From assembly GCA_964440345.1 (NCBI GenBank), contig CAYTSA010000033.1:1-35368 (forward strand): a stretch of 35,368 nucleotides of DNA, in the 5' to 3' direction. The stretch's first letter is position 1. Each line of letters starts with the position of its first letter. The translations under genes and the position numbers were made by a program. The notes below the pieces were generated by a model that was not told the DNA's origin, searched no databases, and saw only the letters and a list, made by a program, of their open reading frames with translations. Origin of the DNA: CAYTSA01 sp964440345 (GTDB lineage: Bacteria; Desulfobacterota; Desulfovibrionia; Desulfovibrionales; Desulfovibrionaceae). Below are positions 16,344 to 24,634 of the stretch, piece after piece.

Positions 16344-16490
16344 GTCTGCTGCGTTTGGTTGTAATTGCATCATGTTGCGTTTTCAGCAAAAAATGACTTT
16401 TGACGTAGCGCTGCTACGCTTGCAAGCCATTTTCGCTTCAGCCTTGCCTGCTGCAATTATTTCCCAAACCTGCAACGAAAGTTATTTAGA
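16319..16490. repeat. 172-base imperfect palindromic element
   Basis: The ends are exact inverted copies: TCTAAATAACT (16319-16329) and AGTTATTTAGA (16480-16490). Inner arms pair imperfectly, and a perfect hairpin CGTAGC-gct-GCTACG sits near the centre (16404-16418). There is no open frame, so it looks like a non-coding miniature element (MITE or REP-like). It lies directly upstream of livJ and could affect its transcription. Confidence 0.65.
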
Positions 16491-16533
16491 CTAGACCTTA
16501 ATTCTTTCCACCTACACGCTCAAGGGGGTAGCT

Positions 16534-17673
16534 ATGTCTGTTATTCGCGCACTGGCCGCGGCCATCTTGGTTGTCTTTCTGGTTTTGCCGGCCGCAGCTG
16601 AGGAACCGATAAAAATTGGCGCAGTGTTTTCCGCCACGGGACCAGCCTCCTTTCTGGGCGAACCTGAGCGGAATACTGTGAAAATGCTGGAAGAAGAGCT
16701 CAACCGTCTGGGAGGCTTGCTGGGCCGGCCTGTGGAGGTGATCGTCTACGACGACGAAACTGACGTGAACAAATGCGTGTTGGCTGTGGACAAGTTGATT
16801 AAAAAAGACCGGGTTGTCGCCATCGTCGGCCCGTCCATTTCCGGGAACACTCTGGCCGTGAAGATGAAGGCCAAGATGGCTCGCGTGCCTATGATCTCCT
16901 GCGCTGCGTCGGAAAAAATCGTCAAGCCTGTCGACCCTTGGGTCTTCAAAACGCCGCCTTCTGACCGGCACGCGGTAAAGAAGATTCTGGACCATGCTAA
17001 GGGCCAAGGATACAAAAAGCTGGCCATCATCACCGTCTCCAACGGCTACGGCCAGTCCGGCCGGGGCGTGTTGCAGGAAATGATACCGGACATGGGCATG
17101 GAGGTCGTGGCCGACGAAGTGTACGGACCCAAAGATACCGACATGACCGCGCAGCTGACCAAGATCAAATCACTGAAGCCAGACGCAATTATCTGTTGGG
17201 GCACCAACCCGGGGCCGGCGGTTATCTGCCGCAACCGGGTGCAGCTGGGCATTGAAGCGCCCCTGTACCAGAGCCACGGCGTGGCTTCCAAAAAGTTTAT
17301 AGAACTGGCCGGCGACGCGGCCGAGGGCGTCATGCTGCCGGCGGGCTGGCTTATCGTGGCCGGCCAGGCCCCGGCCGACCATCCGCAAAAGCAGGCGCTC
17401 ACGGACTACATCGCCAATTATGAGCGCGCTTACGGCCACGCTCCGTCCTCTTTCGGCGGCTACGCTTACGACGCGCTGCTGCTGGCGGCCGAAGCCATCA
17501 AGAAAGGCAACTCCGCCGAGCCACAGTCCATACGCGACAACCTGGAGGCCATGAGCGGCTTCGTGGGCGCCAGCGGCGTGTTCACATTCACTAAGGAAGA
17601 CCACAACGGTCTGGACGAAAGCGCCTTTGTCATGCTGCAGATAGAAAACGGCGACTGGAAGATCATCCAATAA
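16534..17673 (+). CDS. livJ: Branched-chain amino acid ABC transporter substrate-binding protein
   Basis: This is the periplasmic ligand-binding subunit of a Liv/HAAT-type transporter (Peripla_BP_6 fold). The signal peptide covers residues 1-22 and ends at AAAEEPIKIG. The mature protein begins with IKIGAVFSATGPASFLGEPE, typical of the family, and later has VVAIVGPSISGNTLAV, the hinge-region PMISCAAS and the C-terminal SFGGYAYDALLLAAEAI. At 379 residues it has family length. A GGGGGT-type site precedes ATG 16534. The permease genes follow only after a two-gene AT-rich cassette. The linked phenylacetate-CoA ligase downstream suggests the cargo may be an aromatic or branched carboxylate instead of leucine; this is inference. 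Confidence 0.92.
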   Translation: MSVIRALAAAILVVFLVLPAAAEEPIKIGAVFSATGPASFLGEPERNTVKMLEEELNRLGGLLGRPVEVIVYDDETDVNKCVLAVDKLIKKDRVVAIVGPSISGNTLAVKMKAKMARVPMISCAASEKIVKPVDPWVFKTPPSDRHAVKKILDHAKGQGYKKLAIITVSNGYGQSGRGVLQEMIPDMGMEVVADEVYGPKDTDMTAQLTKIKSLKPDAIICWGTNPGPAVICRNRVQLGIEAPLYQSHGVASKKFIELAGDAAEGVMLPAGWLIVAGQAPADHPQKQALTDYIANYERAYGHAPSSFGGYAYDALLLAAEAIKKGNSAEPQSIRDNLEAMSGFVGASGVFTFTKEDHNGLDESAFVMLQIENGDWKIIQ

Positions 17674-17687
17674 TAGCGACAACAGCT

Positions 17688-17714
17688 CCGCGGCCGGCCA
17701 TGAGCCGGCCGCGG
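17688..17714 (+). terminator. GC-rich hairpin after livJ
   Basis: CCGCGGCCGGC (17688-17698) pairs perfectly with GCCGGCCGCGG (17704-17714) over a 5-base loop, followed by GGTTTGCC. The T-run is weak. Placed 15 bases after the livJ stop, it could stabilise livJ mRNA or act as a partial terminator before the ATPase gene. Confidence 0.6.
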
Positions 17715-17733
17715 GGTTTGCCGAGTTGCAACC

Positions 17734-19083
17734 ATGCCTCAGACCTCCAGGAAAAAGAAATCCACTCAGAAAGACGCCGCCTCGCAGCGCCGGGAAAACT
17801 TCACCCTGACCGTGAAGGACTTCGGCCCGGTGATGCGCGGCGAGGTGGAGGTTAAGCCTCTGACTGTATTTCTGGGGCCGAACAACTCCGGGAAGTCGTA
17901 TGTGGCAAAGCTGGTGCATGCGGTGAGTGAGGTCGAGATATTTGATATATATGGGGTTGATTTCCTTGTAGACGCTATTGAGCTGCAAAACGCCCCGCCA
18001 AGCAACCGCACCCGGGGGAAGAATGTTGTAGAAACGCTCTCCAAGGCAGACAAGGAAAAGGTTGTATCTCGGATTATCGACAATCTGCTTGGAGAATTTC
18101 TTGCAGGTCTGTTTGGAGAGAATGCAGAACGGCTCAAGCGCAATGAGAAAACCACTCCCCGCGTCGCGTATGCTGGAACAGGTCTTTCATTTTATACGGG
18201 AGTGCGGGGAAATCATTTTAAGACTATTGTTGAATCTGCTGATAATTATGATGCACGTCTTGTTAATTTAGGATCAGGGAAATATGTCATTTCAAAAGGC
18301 GCAACAACCCACAAGAATTTTCTATTGCCCGCTTCTCGATCTGGCATATTGTCGACGTACAAGGTGATGATTGGTTCTATTGTGCAGCGTTTTGCAAGGC
18401 CTCGCAGTGAACACGGAAATGGCGTACAAATACCTAAAGACGTTGCTGACTTTCTTACACAACTCGTTCAGTTGGAATTGAAGAAAAAACCGCTTCATGA
18501 TGTTGCCGAACGTCTAGAAAAGGACATGCTGCAAAGCCGTGTAGAAGTTGTTCCCGGTCCAGGACCAATGCACGAGATCGTGTTTGTATCAGGCGACATG
18601 ACCATGTCGCTTGACCAGGTTTCCTCCACAGTCCTGGAGATAGCGCCGCTCGTCATCTATTTAAAATACATTGTAGAACCCGGCGATCAGCTCATTATAG
18701 AAGAGCCGGAAGCGCATCTGCATCCTGCCAATCAGCGCATTTTGGCAACGTATCTTGCCGAAGTGGTCAACAGCGGCGTACGGGTTATTCTGACGACGCA
18801 CAGCGATTATTTCATTAATCAGTTTGAGAACCTTTTGTTATTGACGAATGTTTCCAAGAAGAAACGCATAGATAAATACGGTTATGCTGAGAAGCAGTTT
18901 CTTTGTTGCGGGGATGTGGGGATGTATGCCTTTAACAAGAGTAAACGTGGTAAAGGGTATGTCATAGAGCAAGTGTCTATTGACGAGAAAGAAGGTATTG
19001 ATCAAGAAATTTTCATGAACGTGATAGATACAATTCTCGATGAGGAGATCATGCTGCATCGAGACATACAAAAGAAGCAATGA
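17734..19083 (+). CDS. AAA ATPase (AAA_15/21, OLD-like), candidate defence ATPase
   Basis: This 449-residue protein is an ABC/SMC-type ATPase of the AAA_15/AAA_21 group, seen in many anti-phage and toxin systems. Walker A is GPNNSGKS (48-55). The middle 200 residues carry a helical insertion and the family-like LLPASRSGILSTYK (197-210). A signature-like region (293-312) precedes Walker B LIIEEPEAHLHP (320-331) and the His switch TTHSDYF (354-360). No TOPRIM or HNH nuclease is seen in the C-terminal 90 residues, so this is not GajA or an OLD nuclease. Its stop overlaps the next ATG (ATGA at 19080-19083), implying coupled translation. Composition shifts to AT-rich after the first 60 codons, unlike the liv genes. 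It sits between livJ and livH, evidence of insertion. Confidence 0.85.
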   Translation: MPQTSRKKKSTQKDAASQRRENFTLTVKDFGPVMRGEVEVKPLTVFLGPNNSGKSYVAKLVHAVSEVEIFDIYGVDFLVDAIELQNAPPSNRTRGKNVVETLSKADKEKVVSRIIDNLLGEFLAGLFGENAERLKRNEKTTPRVAYAGTGLSFYTGVRGNHFKTIVESADNYDARLVNLGSGKYVISKGATTHKNFLLPASRSGILSTYKVMIGSIVQRFARPRSEHGNGVQIPKDVADFLTQLVQLELKKKPLHDVAERLEKDMLQSRVEVVPGPGPMHEIVFVSGDMTMSLDQVSSTVLEIAPLVIYLKYIVEPGDQLIIEEPEAHLHPANQRILATYLAEVVNSGVRVILTTHSDYFINQFENLLLLTNVSKKKRIDKYGYAEKQFLCCGDVGMYAFNKSKRGKGYVIEQVSIDEKEGIDQEIFMNVIDTILDEEIMLHRDIQKKQ

Positions 19084-19571
19084 TCAAGGAATTGGAAAAA
19101 AACGTCGCAGAGCATTTTCCCGACGCACTGATTAAGAAATGCAGCGAAAGCAGCTGTTCATTGGGGTTACGAAATATTCCCAGAAGGGTTCTTGTAAAAG
19201 GGGAAGTCATTGTGGCCTTGTTGAGTAAAAAGAACGCATCCGATAAAAAGGCCTGTGACTGCATTGTATTCGTGCACATGGATAGTTCGCTGTACTGTTT
19301 TTTGGTGGAATTGAAAAACAAGGATGTGGCGCCTCGCAATGTGCATGAGAAATTCGTCAATACAGTAAGCGCTCTATCTCAGATATGCCAAAAATGCACT
19401 ATTGATTTTTCCTTTGACAACGTGTTTCCTTTAGTCCTGTCAAAAAAACTCAATCCGCTTGTTAAAATGAGGCTTGCCAAGCTCCCTGTGCACTATAAGG
19501 ACTTTAAATATTTTATTTCTACAAAAAGGTGTGATTGCCAGTTGGAAACGTTACTTCCTAGGTTGCGTTGA
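19080..19571 (+). CDS. Small PD-(D/E)XK-like protein paired with the ATPase
   Basis: I do not recognise the family. The 163-residue protein has a central pattern resembling a PD-(D/E)XK nuclease core: CDCIVFV (D60) at the start of one predicted strand, then YCFLVELKNK with Glu77 and Lys79, followed by a helix (HEKFVNTVSALSQI). The motif spacing fits but lacks an N-terminal confirming residue set, so nuclease activity is a hypothesis. Nine Cys are scattered through it, including the pairs C59/C61, C103/C106 and C151/C153. It overlaps the ATPase by ATGA, so the two are probably a functional unit in which the ATPase senses a signal and this protein is the effector. One counted line (19081-19140) is 40% GC, against 57% in a livH line. 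Confidence 0.7.
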   Translation: MIKELEKNVAEHFPDALIKKCSESSCSLGLRNIPRRVLVKGEVIVALLSKKNASDKKACDCIVFVHMDSSLYCFLVELKNKDVAPRNVHEKFVNTVSALSQICQKCTIDFSFDNVFPLVLSKKLNPLVKMRLAKLPVHYKDFKYFISTKRCDCQLETLLPRLR

Positions 19572-19588
19572 TTCCTGTAACCCCTTAA

Positions 19589-19713
19589 CAGGCTGTTGAA
19601 AATCCACGGTGGCTGCGTTGCTTTAAAAAGTTCAAATTCATTCATGTATTAAATATACACGTCGACCTTGAACTTTTTTCGCGCCTTGCCTTCGTGTTTT
19701 TTTGAACAGCCTG
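19589..19713. repeat. 125-base imperfect palindrome at the cassette boundary
   Basis: The ends are inverted copies, CAGGCTGTT (19589-19597) and AACAGCCTG (19705-19713). Inside, AAAAAGTTCAA (19625-19635) pairs with TTGAACTTTTTT (19668-19679), and the centre is TGTAT-taaat-ATACA. A degenerate end copy (CAGACTGTT) recurs near 19733. It lies between the ATPase/nuclease cassette and livH, and resembles palindromic intergenic repeats common in this bacterial group. It may also slow transcription into livH. Confidence 0.65.
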
Positions 19714-19748
19714 CAAAAATGGACTTTGCAACAGACTGTTAAAAGCAT

Positions 19749-20630
19749 ATGGACATCTCTTCCCTCATACAGTTCCTCATCTCCGGCCTTACAGTGGGCG
19801 CGGCCTACGGTCTGGCTGGCCTGGGCTTCACCATGATCTACAACACCACGTCCATCATCAATTTTGCCCAGGGCGAGTTCGTCATGCTCGGCGGCATGCT
19901 CAGCGTCTATTTTCTCACGGCGCTGCATCTGCCCCTGTTGCTCGCGGTAGTCCTGGCCGTGCTGGCCACAGCCTTCATTGGCGGGCTCATGGAGCGTTCG
20001 GTCATCCGGCCGGTAAAGAACGCCGGGCACATCCAGCTCATCATCATCACCATCGGCATGTCCATTCTCATCCGCGGCGCGTCCATGCTCATCTGGTCCA
20101 AGGACACTTTTGCCCTGCCGGCTTTTAGCGGCGATACGCCCATACCTGTGCTCGGGGCCACGGTCATGCCTCAGTCGCTCTGGGTGCTGGCCATTACCCT
20201 GACCCTGCTGGCGGCCATGCGCTATTTTTTCACCCAGACCCTGTTCGGCAAGGCCATGCTGGCCTGCTCCTACAACCCCAAGGCTGCGTCCCTGGTGGGC
20301 GTCAGCGTTGACCGCATGGTGCTGCTGTCTTTCGCCATTGCCGGTCTGGTGGGCGCAGTGGCCGGCGCCATTCTGGCGCCCATCACTATGACCGCCTACG
20401 ACGTGGGCACGCTGCTGGGGCTCAAGGGCTTTGCCGCCTGCATTCTGGGCGGGCTGGGCAATCCCTTTGGCGCTGCTGCTGGCGGGCTCATCATTGGCGT
20501 GCTGGAGTCTTTTGGCGCCGGGCTCATATCCTCTGGCTACAAGGACGCCTTTGCTTTCATCGTTTTGCTGCTGCTGCTGTTCGTCAAACCGTCTGGGCTG
20601 TTTGGCCGGCGCGTGGTGGAGAAGGTATAG
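19749..20630 (+). CDS. livH: Branched-chain amino acid ABC transporter permease LivH
   Basis: This is a 293-residue integral membrane permease. It has the LivH landmarks: GLTVGAAYGLAGLGFTMIYNTTSIINFAQGEFVMLGGM near the N-terminus, VSVDRMVLLSFAIAGLVGAVAG, and the cytoplasmic coupling region GLKGFAACILGGLGNPFGAAAGGLIIGVLE. About eight membrane segments are visible. It forms a heterodimer with LivM in the inner membrane. The ATG at 19749 follows the intergenic palindrome; stop and livM start are directly adjacent. Substrate cannot be inferred from the permease. Confidence 0.95.
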   Translation: MDISSLIQFLISGLTVGAAYGLAGLGFTMIYNTTSIINFAQGEFVMLGGMLSVYFLTALHLPLLLAVVLAVLATAFIGGLMERSVIRPVKNAGHIQLIIITIGMSILIRGASMLIWSKDTFALPAFSGDTPIPVLGATVMPQSLWVLAITLTLLAAMRYFFTQTLFGKAMLACSYNPKAASLVGVSVDRMVLLSFAIAGLVGAVAGAILAPITMTAYDVGTLLGLKGFAACILGGLGNPFGAAAGGLIIGVLESFGAGLISSGYKDAFAFIVLLLLLFVKPSGLFGRRVVEKV

Positions 20631-21611
20631 ATGTCGCTGCCTGGCAAACATCTGGCCAGCTCGGCCGGGTTCTTTGCGCTGCTTCTGGCCCTGCCGTCCA
20701 TGCTGGCCAACGAGTACTACGTGACGGTGCTTATCCTCAGCTGCATCAACGCCATCATCGCAGCTGGACTGAATCTGCTGCTTGGCTACGCTGGGCAGAT
20801 TTCCCTGGGCCACGCTGCGTTTTACGGGCTGGGCGCGTACGCTTCCGCTGTGGCGGCCACGGCCTACGGCCTGCCCATGGAGCTGAGTTTTTTCATCGCC
20901 GTTGGTCTGGCCGCTGGCGTGGCTGTCATCATCGGCGTGCCTGCGCTGAAGCTTTCCGGGCACTACCTGGCCATGGCTACCCTGGGGTTCGGGATCATCG
21001 TCTTCATATTCTTGAACGAGACTGTGGCGCTCACTGGCGGCCCCTCGGGCTATGTGGGCATTCCGCGGCTGCGGCTATTCGGCTACGACTTTTATTCAGA
21101 CATGGCCTATTACCGGTTAACTGCCGGGGCGCTGGCGCTGGTCATGCTGCTGTCGCAACATCTGGTGGATTCTCGGCTGGGCCGGGCGTTGCGGGCTATT
21201 CACACCGGGGAAAAGGCGGCCCAGACTGCGGGCGTGGACGTAAGCCGCTACAAGCTTTTTGTGTTCGTATTGTCTGCGGGTTTTGCTGGCGCTGCCGGGT
21301 TTCTGTACGCCCATTACCTTACCTTTGTGGCGCCGTCGTCTTTTGGTTTCATGTTTTCGGTGGAACTGATCACCATGGTGGTGCTGGGCGGCATGGCCCG
21401 CATGTGGGGCGCAGTGGCTGGGGCCTTTTTTCTGACGGCCTTGCCCGAAGCCTTGCGGGCGTTTGAGAATGTGGAGGTCTTGTTTTTTGGCGCAGTGCTG
21501 GTGCTGTGCATGATGTTTTTGCCGGACGGGCTGGCTGGCGGCGCCGTGCGGCTGTACCGGTTTATACGGCTGAAGCTGGCGAGGAGCAAAGGCTGTGACG
21601 CCGAGTACTGA
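20631..21611 (+). CDS. livM: Branched-chain amino acid ABC transporter permease LivM
   Basis: This 326-residue protein is the second membrane subunit of the Liv transporter. It has the family core GLNLLLGYAGQISLGHAAFYGLGAYASA, the central LKLSGHYLAMATLGFGIIV and the C-terminal coupling segment VVLGGMARMWGAVAGAFFLTALPEAL. About nine hydrophobic segments are present. Its ATG lies immediately after the livH TAG, and its end overlaps the livG GTG start by 17 bases, so the genes are translationally coupled. Confidence 0.95.
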   Translation: MSLPGKHLASSAGFFALLLALPSMLANEYYVTVLILSCINAIIAAGLNLLLGYAGQISLGHAAFYGLGAYASAVAATAYGLPMELSFFIAVGLAAGVAVIIGVPALKLSGHYLAMATLGFGIIVFIFLNETVALTGGPSGYVGIPRLRLFGYDFYSDMAYYRLTAGALALVMLLSQHLVDSRLGRALRAIHTGEKAAQTAGVDVSRYKLFVFVLSAGFAGAAGFLYAHYLTFVAPSSFGFMFSVELITMVVLGGMARMWGAVAGAFFLTALPEALRAFENVEVLFFGAVLVLCMMFLPDGLAGGAVRLYRFIRLKLARSKGCDAEY

Positions 21612-22410
21612 TCCCTTGTTGCAGTGCCGCAGCGTGACGGTGCGTTTTGGCGGCGTTACTGCTCTGGACGGGGTTGACTTTGACGTGGCCCCAGGCTCCA
21701 TAACCGCCATTATAGGTCCCAACGGCGCGGGCAAGACCACGCTGTTGAACGCGGTGACAGGATTGGCGCCGGTGAGCGCCGGGGCCATAGCTTTCGCCGG
21801 CAAGGACCTGACCCGCATGCCGCCGCACGCCCGGGGGCTGGCCGGGGTGGTGCGCACCTTCCAGAACTTGCAGATATTTACGAACATGACCGTGCTGGAA
21901 AACGTGCTTACGGGCGCGCACCGGTCCATACGCTACAACGTTGTTGACGCCATGCTCCGCACGCCGCGTTTTCATCGGGCAGAGCACAGGGCCAAGGACC
22001 GGGCCGTGGAGTTGCTGGATTTTGTCGGTTTGTCCGCCCGGGCGGAGGATTCTGCGGGCGAGCTGCCGTTTGGCGGGCAGCGCATGCTGGAAATAGCCCG
22101 GGCTCTGGCTGCAGAGCCGGAATTGTTGCTGCTGGACGAGCCTGCAGCCGGGTTGAACATGGCCGAAACCCGGGGGCTGGGCGGTTTGATGCGCCGCATC
22201 CGGGAAGAGCTGCACGTGACGGTTGCGCTGGTGGAGCACGACATGGACTTGGTGATGGGCGTGAGCGACGTGTTGACTGTTTTGCATTTTGGCCGGGTGC
22301 TGGCCCGGGGAGGGCCGCGGCAGGTGCAGGAGGATCCAGCTGTGGTGGAAGCGTACCTGGGAGGGCCGGAAGAAGAGCAACCGCCAACCCCCATATGGGA
22401 CGAGCCGTGA
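21595..22410 (+). CDS. livG: Branched-chain amino acid ABC transporter ATPase LivG
   Basis: This 271-residue ATPase energises the Liv permeases. Walker A is GPNGAGKTT. The Q-loop region is VVRTFQNLQIF. The signature is FGGQRMLEIARAL, and Walker B is LLLLDEPAAGLN. The LivG-type insertion (about 100-135) after FTNMTVLENV is present. The start is GTG at 21595 inside the end of livM; the alternative would discard conserved N-terminal residues. The signature (PFGGQRM) differs slightly from the usual YGxQRxLE form but keeps the catalytic Gly-Gly-Gln. Confidence 0.94.
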   Translation: MTPSTDPLLQCRSVTVRFGGVTALDGVDFDVAPGSITAIIGPNGAGKTTLLNAVTGLAPVSAGAIAFAGKDLTRMPPHARGLAGVVRTFQNLQIFTNMTVLENVLTGAHRSIRYNVVDAMLRTPRFHRAEHRAKDRAVELLDFVGLSARAEDSAGELPFGGQRMLEIARALAAEPELLLLDEPAAGLNMAETRGLGGLMRRIREELHVTVALVEHDMDLVMGVSDVLTVLHFGRVLARGGPRQVQEDPAVVEAYLGGPEEEQPPTPIWDEP

Positions 22411-23138
22411 TAACCATCAAGAACCTGGATATTTTTTATGGCCGCATCCACGCAGTGCGCCGGGCCTCGCTGCATGTAAAAGCTGGGGAGGTGGTGGCGC
22501 TGATAGGCGGCAACGGGGCTGGCAAGACCACCTTATTGACGGCCATTTCAGGGTTGACGCGTCCGGCCAGAGGGAGCATAGTCTATAATGGAAATGACAT
22601 TACCAAGGCTGCTCCAGACAGGATCGTGCGCTTGGGCGTGAGCCATGTTCCCGAGGGTCGGCTGGTGTTTGGCCCCATGTCTGTAGAGGACAACCTGCAG
22701 TTGGGATCGTTTACTCGTCGTAACAGAAAAGACGCAAAAATGGTGGCTAACAACTTGGAAAAAGTGTACGGCATGTTTTCGGTCTTGCATGAACGGCGCA
22801 AACAACAGGCGGGAACGCTGTCTGGAGGCGAGCAGCAGATGCTGGCCATTGGCCGGGCGTTGATGGCTGAACCAACGTTGTTGTTGCTTGATGAACCGAG
22901 CATGGGGCTTGCGCCGCAAGTGTCTCGTGAGATATTACACCATATATCAAGTTTGCGCAGCGACTACGGGCTAACAGTATTGCTTGTGGAGCAAAACGCC
23001 CGCAGCGCACTAAAGATTGCCGACAGGGGCTACGTATTGGAAACGGGTCGCATCATATTGCAAGGGCCGTCTGAAGATTTGCTGGCCAACCGGGACGTGC
23101 AGCGGGCGTATCTGGGAAGGGAGCCGGACGAACACTGA
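22395..23138 (+). CDS. livF: Branched-chain amino acid ABC transporter ATPase LivF
   Basis: This is the partner ATPase of LivG, 247 residues from ATG 22395. Walker A is GGNGAGKTT, the signature is LSGGEQQMLAIGRAL and Walker B is LLLLDEPSMGLAP. The N-terminal ITIKNLDIFYGRIHAVRRASL is typical of LivF. A GTG at 22407, overlapping the livG stop as GTGA, is an alternative start that removes four residues. It closes the liv transporter set; a two-component kinase follows 21 bases later on the same strand. Confidence 0.94.
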   Translation: MGRAVITIKNLDIFYGRIHAVRRASLHVKAGEVVALIGGNGAGKTTLLTAISGLTRPARGSIVYNGNDITKAAPDRIVRLGVSHVPEGRLVFGPMSVEDNLQLGSFTRRNRKDAKMVANNLEKVYGMFSVLHERRKQQAGTLSGGEQQMLAIGRALMAEPTLLLLDEPSMGLAPQVSREILHHISSLRSDYGLTVLLVEQNARSALKIADRGYVLETGRIILQGPSEDLLANRDVQRAYLGREPDEH

Positions 23139-23159
23139 GACGGCCGCGAAGGGGAGAGC

Positions 23160-24623
23160 ATGGGGACCAAAAGCATCATTCTCATAGCAGACGACAGCCC
23201 ATCCGCCTTGCTCCGGATGGAGGAGGTCCTGAAAACTGAAGGCTATGACCTGGTCATGGTGGACAACGGACGGGACGCCTTCGAACAGGCAAAGAGGCTG
23301 AACCCGGACTTGATGCTGCTGGACGTGGTCATGCCGCACATGGACGGTTTTGAAGTCTGCCAGGCTGTCCGCGGCGAACCCGGGCTTGCGGAAGTGCCGG
23401 TGATCTTGATCACCAGCCTTTCTGACCGGGACTCGCGGCTGGAGGGCTTGACCGCCGGGGCAGACGATTTTCTGAGCAAGCCTTTTGACGATGCTGAGCT
23501 GCTGGCCCGGGTGCAGACCATCACCCGGCTGAACCGCTATCGCCGCTTGCACATGGAGCGGACGCGTTTTCAGTGGGTGGTGGACCAGGCCGAAGAAGGC
23601 TACTTGTTGTTGGACAGCAAGGACTCCATCCTCTACGCCAACCAGAAAGCCAAAGATTATTTGCAGATAACCGGTCTGGAAAAGGATGTAACATTTTTAG
23701 CTCAGGCCCGCAGACAGTTTCGGTTTGAGCCGGAAATGGCCTGGGCTGTGTGGCCTGCAGTCCCTTTTACCAATCCCAGACCAGTGTTGACGCTCGTGCG
23801 GCCGGAAACCCACAACGCGTCGACCTTGTGGCTGGAGGTCAACGTGCTGGAGCAGCCGGGCGCGGGCACGGATGAAAGGCTTATCCGTTTGCGGGAAATC
23901 ACTGACGAAATCAGTACCCGGCGCGACGTGTGGACCTTTCAGTCCATGGTCTCGCACAAGCTGCGAACGCCGCTTTCCGGCATGTTATTCGGTCTGCAGG
24001 TTCTCTCTGCCGATCCGCATTCGTTTTCTCCTGAAGAAATCCAAGACATGGCCACCATGGCTTACGACAATACGCAGCGGCTTTCAGACGAAATAGACGA
24101 CATTCTTGAGTACCTGGAATCGCCTGTGCTGGCCGCGCCAGGCGAAGGGTTCGATCTCATCTACCTGGACTCCATGCTCGACCGCATCGTGGAAGAGTTG
24201 GAAATGCGCAAACCACGGATTACCGGTTTTGAGAACCTGGAGACGACGCGCATCAACCTGTCCCGCAACGCCCTGGAATTGGTGCTGTGGGAGGTGTTGG
24301 AGAATTCCCTTAAATTTCATCCTAAAAACGACCCTGAAGTCTCAGTTGAGGTTTCCACATGGGGGCCGGAGGCTGTGGGCCTCACCCTGGCTGACGACGG
24401 CGTGAACCTGCCCCCCGAACAGCTGCAAAGGGCTTTTACCCCCTATTTTCAAGGCGAAAAAAATATGACCTTTGAGGTGGCCGGCATGGGGCTGGGTCTG
24501 CCCCGGGTGGCCTCTCTCATATGGACTGTGGGCGGCGCCTGCCGCATCAGCAACCGGCCAGACAGGCCTGGCGTTGTTGTTGACCTGATCATCCCCCTGG
24601 CTGAGGATATTCCGGAATACTAG
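23160..24623 (+). CDS. Sensor histidine kinase with N-terminal receiver domain (REC-PAS-HisKA-HATPase)
   Basis: This 487-residue cytoplasmic signalling protein combines a receiver domain (DD at 11-12, phosphoacceptor D55 in LLDVVMP, K107 in LSKPF), a PAS-like region (about 135-245), a HisKA dimerisation domain and an HATPase_c domain. The phosphoacceptor is H266 in VSHKLRTPL; the residue after the His is Lys where most kinases have Glu. ATP-binding boxes are WEVLENSLKFHP (N382), ADDGVNLP (DDG 412-414) and GMGLGLPRV (442-450). There is no membrane segment, so it senses an internal signal or a protein partner. It sits between livF (21 bases) and the ligase gene (11 bases), suggesting control of, or response to, uptake of the imported acid. 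No response regulator lies nearby. Confidence 0.9.
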   Translation: MGTKSIILIADDSPSALLRMEEVLKTEGYDLVMVDNGRDAFEQAKRLNPDLMLLDVVMPHMDGFEVCQAVRGEPGLAEVPVILITSLSDRDSRLEGLTAGADDFLSKPFDDAELLARVQTITRLNRYRRLHMERTRFQWVVDQAEEGYLLLDSKDSILYANQKAKDYLQITGLEKDVTFLAQARRQFRFEPEMAWAVWPAVPFTNPRPVLTLVRPETHNASTLWLEVNVLEQPGAGTDERLIRLREITDEISTRRDVWTFQSMVSHKLRTPLSGMLFGLQVLSADPHSFSPEEIQDMATMAYDNTQRLSDEIDDILEYLESPVLAAPGEGFDLIYLDSMLDRIVEELEMRKPRITGFENLETTRINLSRNALELVLWEVLENSLKFHPKNDPEVSVEVSTWGPEAVGLTLADDGVNLPPEQLQRAFTPYFQGEKNMTFEVAGMGLGLPRVASLIWTVGGACRISNRPDRPGVVVDLIIPLAEDIPEY

Positions 24624-24634
24624 ACAGGCAGAGT

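Larger units (their letters stand above)
16146..16533. other. 388-base intergenic region between divergent genes
   Basis: The left part (16146-16310) is upstream of rmlC and contains no gene I can support. The right part holds the 172-base palindromic element described separately. The livJ ribosome site (AAGGGGGT) lies at the right edge. Confidence 0.6.

Noticed and set aside
17734..19571. ATPase pair as Gabija, Septu or PARIS
   Set aside because: No TOPRIM in the ATPase, no HNH in the partner, and the partner is far shorter than AriB.
19638..20963. 441-codon minus-strand frame over livH
   Set aside because: Its product is Gln/Arg/Gly-rich and unstructured, opposite a clear LivH.
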